Source: Alphaproteobacteria bacterium (lineage in GTDB: Bacteria > Pseudomonadota > Alphaproteobacteria > Rhizobiales > Hyphomicrobiaceae). From it: 8,800 nt of DNA. The position numbers were made by a program, and so were the translations under genes. The notes beneath the pieces are model-generated. The model was given only the letters and a program-made list of their open reading frames with translations, did not search any database and was not told the origin of the DNA. The stretch is from NCBI GenBank assembly GCA_024279745.1, contig JAJRRE010000091.1, forward strand, positions 1-8,800, in the 5' to 3' direction. Position 1 is the first letter of the stretch. The number at the start of each line of letters is the position of its first letter. Below are positions 6,585-8,800 of the stretch, piece by piece.

Positions 6585-7076
6585 ATGAAAAGAGCTACAA
6601 TAGTTTGCACGATTTGGTGCCTGGCGGTGGTTGTCGGAGCCATGGCCACCCCCCCTGATGCCGCCGCTCAAAGCGCCACCAGAGGTAAGCATGTTTTCAG
6701 AAAATGCCTGCTTTGCCATGTGCTTGACCCTAAAGGGACAGACCATTTGGCGCCGCCCTTACATAATGTAATGGGGCGACAAGCGGCCTCTATCAAAGGC
6801 TTCAGCTATTCCACCATCATGGCCTTCGCCGGTCAAAAAGGGTTCAAATGGACCCGGGAAGCGCTGTTCTATTTCCTCGACAAACCAGAGGAATTCATGC
6901 CCGGCACCTATATGGCTTTTGCCGGCCTGGAAACCCAGGAACGCAAAGATGTCATTGCCTATCTGGAGAAATTAACAAGAGACTTTGAAAACAACAAGGT
7001 CCCGGGAAAACAGACAGACAGTCGCGGCACCAGCTCAGGTCAGTCACGTGTTAATCAATTCTCACCGGTCCAGTAA
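6585..7076 (+). CDS. Exported class I cytochrome c
   Basis: This 163-residue periplasmic electron carrier has one haem c. An N-terminal signal peptide is clear: MKR, a hydrophobic core (TIVCTIWCLAVVVGAMA), and a likely cleavage after the PDAAA segment at about residues 24-28. The haem motif is C41-LL-C44-H45 (CLLCH) and the distal ligand is probably M110 in PGTYMAFAGL, the usual ligand loop of cytochrome c2/mitochondrial-type proteins. The protein then ends in a polar tail (about residues 134-163) longer than usual. I chose ATG 6585; a TTG at 6576 in the same frame adds three residues. Neither has a strong ribosome binding site (GGTGA at 6567-6571). It is divergent from soeA and shares its regulatory region. 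Because Soe-type enzymes reduce quinone, a direct role as its acceptor is not expected; a downstream respiratory role or an unrelated one is possible. Confidence 0.87.
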   Translation: MKRATIVCTIWCLAVVVGAMATPPDAAAQSATRGKHVFRKCLLCHVLDPKGTDHLAPPLHNVMGRQAASIKGFSYSTIMAFAGQKGFKWTREALFYFLDKPEEFMPGTYMAFAGLETQERKDVIAYLEKLTRDFENNKVPGKQTDSRGTSSGQSRVNQFSPVQ

Positions 7077-7143
7077 CGTCGTGCGGCGCTCGCGGAAATT
7101 CGAACGCTTTAACAATCGAGCATTTACGTGTTCGGCTTTTCAC

Positions 7144-7590
7144 ATGGCATTCAGTCTGTCGCGACCTTTAAACCCGATCGCCTGCTTGTTAAAACGCCGC
7201 CGCTTGAGCGTGGTTATCCGGCCCGGCGCCGCAATCTTTTTTACACTTCTCATGGTTTGCAGCGCCTATTCGCCGGCATTTGCGTTGGAAAAAAAGCCCT
7301 ATGACAAACAACTCCTAAGGCTGTCGGAATTGCTGGGCGCCGTTCATTACCTGCGTGAATTATGTGGTGCCAATGAAGGCCAACTGTGGCGCAAGCACAT
7401 GAGCGAAATCATGAAAGCAGAAGGCTCCACGGCGCTGCGGCGGTTGTCGCTGACTAGGCGGTTTAACTTTGGCTATCGCAGCTATTCACGAACTTATAGC
7501 CACTGCACGCCGTCTGCGCAGACAGCGATTTCCCGTTTTGTCAACGAAGCAGCGTTGATTTCGGACACTATGGTGCGAAATATTCCTTGA
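7144..7590 (+). CDS. TIGR02301-like exported protein of unknown function
   Basis: The conserved part runs from about 7285 to the stop: KPYDKQLLRLSELLGAVHYLREL, then a Cys in CGANEGQLWR, an E-rich M-x-E-I-M-K-A-E segment, then FNFGYRSYSRTYSHC with a second Cys, and a helix ending in an alanine-rich region. This matches the pattern of the small alphaproteobacterial family TIGR02301 from memory; the function is unknown. The two cysteines, about 75 residues apart, could form a disulfide in the periplasm. Upstream is a signal-peptide-like segment: KRRR, a hydrophobic core (PGAAIFFTLLMVCSAY) and a cleavage-like AFA. ATG 7144 gives 148 residues with a rather long n-region. TTG 7186, just before KRRR, and ATG 7252 are alternatives, and none has a good ribosome binding site. 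The gene follows the cytochrome gene by 67 bases and may share its transcript. Confidence 0.75.
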   Translation: MAFSLSRPLNPIACLLKRRRLSVVIRPGAAIFFTLLMVCSAYSPAFALEKKPYDKQLLRLSELLGAVHYLRELCGANEGQLWRKHMSEIMKAEGSTALRRLSLTRRFNFGYRSYSRTYSHCTPSAQTAISRFVNEAALISDTMVRNIP

Positions 7591-7599
7591 TCCTTGCGA

Positions 7600-7636
7600 G
7601 GGGGCAGAGGGGGGGGGGCGCGCCAAACGGTTGGCG
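7600..7636. other. G-tracts and a 6-bp hairpin between convergent genes
   Basis: After the TIGR02301-like stop come runs of five (7600-7604) and ten (7609-7618) G residues, then a hairpin CGCCAA-ACGG-TTGGCG (7621-7636). No T-run follows on either strand, so it is not a classic intrinsic terminator, though it lies where two convergent transcripts should end. The G10 run is also a place where sequencing errors or slippage are likely. Confidence 0.5.
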
Positions 7637-7695
7637 GAGCTGCGCTTGCAGCCCGTGGTGGTTGGCGGTTCAATCAAATTTCGAACTTTTCTATA

Positions 7696-8379
7696 TCACC
7701 GGGAAAATTGCGGCGTGAACTTCCAGGCCAGTTCCGCCAGCATGAACCCACCCAGCACCAACAAGATCAACCCGGCAATCTGATTGATCTGCCGCAACCG
7801 CTTTTTATTGATGTGATGGCGAATGCGCCCGATAAAATGCGACAACCCCATCCACCAGGCGAAACTGCCTCCCATCACCGCTGCCACCATGGTAAAGGCA
7901 TCCAGATAGGTTTTCACTTCAACAAAAGTGCTGACGCCGCCGAAGATGGCAAACAGTCCTAACACGGCTGCCGGATTTGTGATTGTCAGGAAAAATGTCT
8001 GCGGAATATCCCAGATGAAATCGCCTAATGAGGCATTGGCATAGTGGGACGGATCGGTATCCACACCTGGCTCAGTGAAATACAGCTTTGCCCCAAATGC
8101 TAACACAGCCAACCCGCCAATCAGTTGAATTGATGTGCGATAATAGGTAATAGCGCCGGAAATGGCATTCACACCAAGGGCGGCAAATAACGCTATCAGC
8201 CCATCGCCAAGCATTGCCCCCATTCCGGCTGCGACGCCGCCCCAGAACCCGCGCTCAATGGCGCGCTGAATGCACAATACATTGACCGGTCCGACCGGTG
8301 CCGACACCAATATACCAATCATAATCCCGACAGGAATAATCAACGGGTTTGGTATGACGCCTAAAATGGCACTCAACAT
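7696..8379 (-). CDS. LysE-family exporter
   Basis: This 227-residue inner-membrane protein belongs to the LysE/RhtB superfamily, which exports amino acids and related small molecules; its substrate cannot be told. About six hydrophobic segments are visible (near residues 9-33, 40-70, 78-102, 125-149, 160-185 and 199-219). The signature near the N-terminus, SAPVGPVNVLCIQRAIERGFWGG followed by GMGAMLGDGLIALFA, fits the family, and the ITNPAAVLGLFAIFGG motif in the middle is also typical. I chose ATG 8379, with GAGG at 8391-8388 spaced 8 bases; a longer reading from 8469 would add 30 residues of an artificial Cys-Arg-His repeat encoded by the tandem repeat upstream and is rejected. It is convergent with the TIGR02301-like gene and not obviously tied to the soe operon, although export of sulfur compounds by relatives has been discussed. 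Confidence 0.85.
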   Translation of the reverse strand: MLSAILGVIPNPLIIPVGIMIGILVSAPVGPVNVLCIQRAIERGFWGGVAAGMGAMLGDGLIALFAALGVNAISGAITYYRTSIQLIGGLAVLAFGAKLYFTEPGVDTDPSHYANASLGDFIWDIPQTFFLTITNPAAVLGLFAIFGGVSTFVEVKTYLDAFTMVAAVMGGSFAWWMGLSHFIGRIRHHINKKRLRQINQIAGLILLVLGGFMLAELAWKFTPQFSR

Positions 8380-8407
8380 GACGCCAACCTCGCCGCGGAC
8401 CCGGTGG

Positions 8408-8461
8408 CTGCGATGTCTGCAAGGTCTGCGATGTCTGCAAGATCTGCGATGTCTGCAAGGT
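8408..8461. repeat. Three tandem 18-bp units (six 9-bp half-units) upstream of the LysE-family gene
   Basis: CTGCGATGTCTGCAAGGT occurs at 8408-8425, 8426-8443 (one base changed, AAGAT) and 8444-8461, then CTG of a further copy. Each unit is itself two related 9-mers, CTGCGATGT and CTGCAAGGT. The array ends 28 bases upstream of the exporter start on its minus-strand side, so it lies in the leader or promoter zone of that gene. Confidence 0.9.
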
Positions 8462-8592
8462 CTGGCCACGACCTTGCTGAAATGCCGGCGGTTCTACTGG
8501 CCCGCGATGTTACATCGCAATTGGTTGCATCAAGATAACAACAATGCTGGCCTGAACGCCAATGGCCAATTTTAGCTTGTACTTGCCATTTC

Positions 8593-8628
8593 CCCAACTC
8601 CAGTCCCTTTCCCAACTCTAGCCCGTGA
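8593..8628. repeat. Imperfect 18-bp tandem duplication
   Basis: CCCAACTCCAGTCCCTTT (8593-8610) is followed by a diverged copy starting CCCAACTCTAG (8611-8628). The shared core is CCCAACTCYAG. It lies in the same spacer as the array at 8408-8461 and has the same period. Confidence 0.6.
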
Positions 8629-8710
8629 GATAAAGTGGCCAATCTGCAAGCAAGGAATGTAACTGTGTTTAAACGGACTGAATGGTCCAGACAGGCACAA
8701 GCAGTCCGCC

Positions 8711-8739
8711 AACGGCAGAACCAATTAAAGCCGTTTTTT
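8711..8739 (+). terminator. Terminator-like hairpin before the right-edge gene
   Basis: AACGGC (8711-8716) and GCCGTT (8730-8735) form a 6-bp stem around a 13-base AT-rich loop, and the downstream arm runs into six T residues (8734-8739). The loop is large and the stem short, so it would be weak. No plus-strand gene is recognised directly upstream; in the leader of the right-edge gene it might act as an attenuator. Confidence 0.25.
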
Positions 8740-8758
8740 GCTGTGTGAGGAATTCCCA

Positions 8759-8800
8759 ATGCCGCTCCCGCTTTTCCCTGCCCCGATTCGTGTGGCTCTA
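8759..8800 (+). CDS. First 14 codons of a gene running off the right edge
   Basis: An ATG at 8759 is preceded by GAGG at 8747-8750 with an ideal 8-base spacing, and the frame stays open to the edge, giving MPLPLFPAPIRVAL. A proline-rich, moderately hydrophobic start could precede a membrane segment, but 14 residues are too few to name a family. The ribosome binding site is the main evidence. Confidence 0.45.
   Translation, partial: MPLPLFPAPIRVAL

Larger units (their letters stand above)
8462..8758. other. Spacer without a recognisable gene
   Basis: Between the repeat array and the right-edge gene no convincing coding sequence is seen. A minus frame (8373-8759) stays open across both tandem repeats, but its translation is rich in Cys, Trp and His at one end and is simple repeat at the other, with no ribosome binding site. 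The spacer should hold the promoter of the LysE-family gene (minus) and of the right-edge gene (plus). Confidence 0.5.

Noticed and set aside
8408..8461. CRISPR array
   Set aside because: The units are directly adjacent without unique spacers, and no cas gene is nearby; it is a simple tandem repeat.
8380..8469. N-terminal extension of the LysE-family protein from an ATG at 8469
   Set aside because: It would add a Cys-Arg-His repeat made by the DNA array; the ATG at 8379 has GAGG at ideal spacing and begins right before the first membrane segment.
8373..8759. 128-codon minus-strand frame spanning both 18-bp repeats upstream of the exporter
   Set aside because: Repeats with a period divisible by three stay open in several frames. 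The non-repeat part is Cys/Trp/His-rich and unlike a protein, and no ribosome binding site is seen.

Overview
The window looks like a chromosomal stretch from an alphaproteobacterium, most likely of the Hyphomicrobiales (Rhizobiales) type. The reasons are a TIGR02301-like protein (a small exported family I know mainly from that group), a SoeABC-type molybdoenzyme operon with the wording usual for alphaproteobacterial sulfur oxidisers, and moderately GC-rich genes separated by AT-richer spacers. The lineage is an inference from protein flavour only.

Layout. The left edge (1-167, minus) holds the first 55 codons of a membrane-anchored envelope protein that runs off the window. About 790 bases follow with no convincing gene (168-956), containing short tandem duplications and small hairpins. 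The core is a minus-strand operon, read from right to left: soeA (5884-2954, molybdopterin catalytic subunit), soeB (2957-2196, four-cluster iron-sulfur subunit, ATGA overlap with soeA), a 62-codon ORF with a good ribosome binding site (2161-1973), then soeC (1907-957, membrane anchor). Together A, B and C should form a membrane-bound, cytoplasm-facing sulfite dehydrogenase: SoeA oxidises sulfite to sulfate, electrons pass along the SoeB clusters, and SoeC delivers them to the quinone pool.

Upstream of soeA is a 700-base divergent intergenic region (5885-6584). It holds a perfect 8-bp-arm dyad whose core is ATTC-N8-GAAT, the arrangement I recall for persulfide-sensing ArsR-family repressors (SqrR/BigR type). 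The dyad directly abuts a strong plus-strand promoter (TTGTCA-N16-TATAAT) and lies just downstream of a TTGACA facing soeA. Nearer the soeA start are two copies of a 27-bp unit with a GTCTC/GAGAC dyad. On the plus strand follow a signal-peptide-bearing class I cytochrome c (6585-7076) and a TIGR02301-like exported protein (7144-7590). A convergent LysE-family exporter (8379-7696, minus) follows, with an array of 9/18-bp tandem repeats just upstream of its start. The right edge has a terminator-like hairpin and the first 14 codons of another plus-strand gene.

The three most useful leads are the putative sulfur-responsive operator between soeA and the cytochrome gene, the extra small ORF inside the soe operon, and the repeated use of short tandem repeats with 9-bp-multiple periods in the spacers. 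No mobile element, CRISPR array, tRNA or rRNA was recognised.
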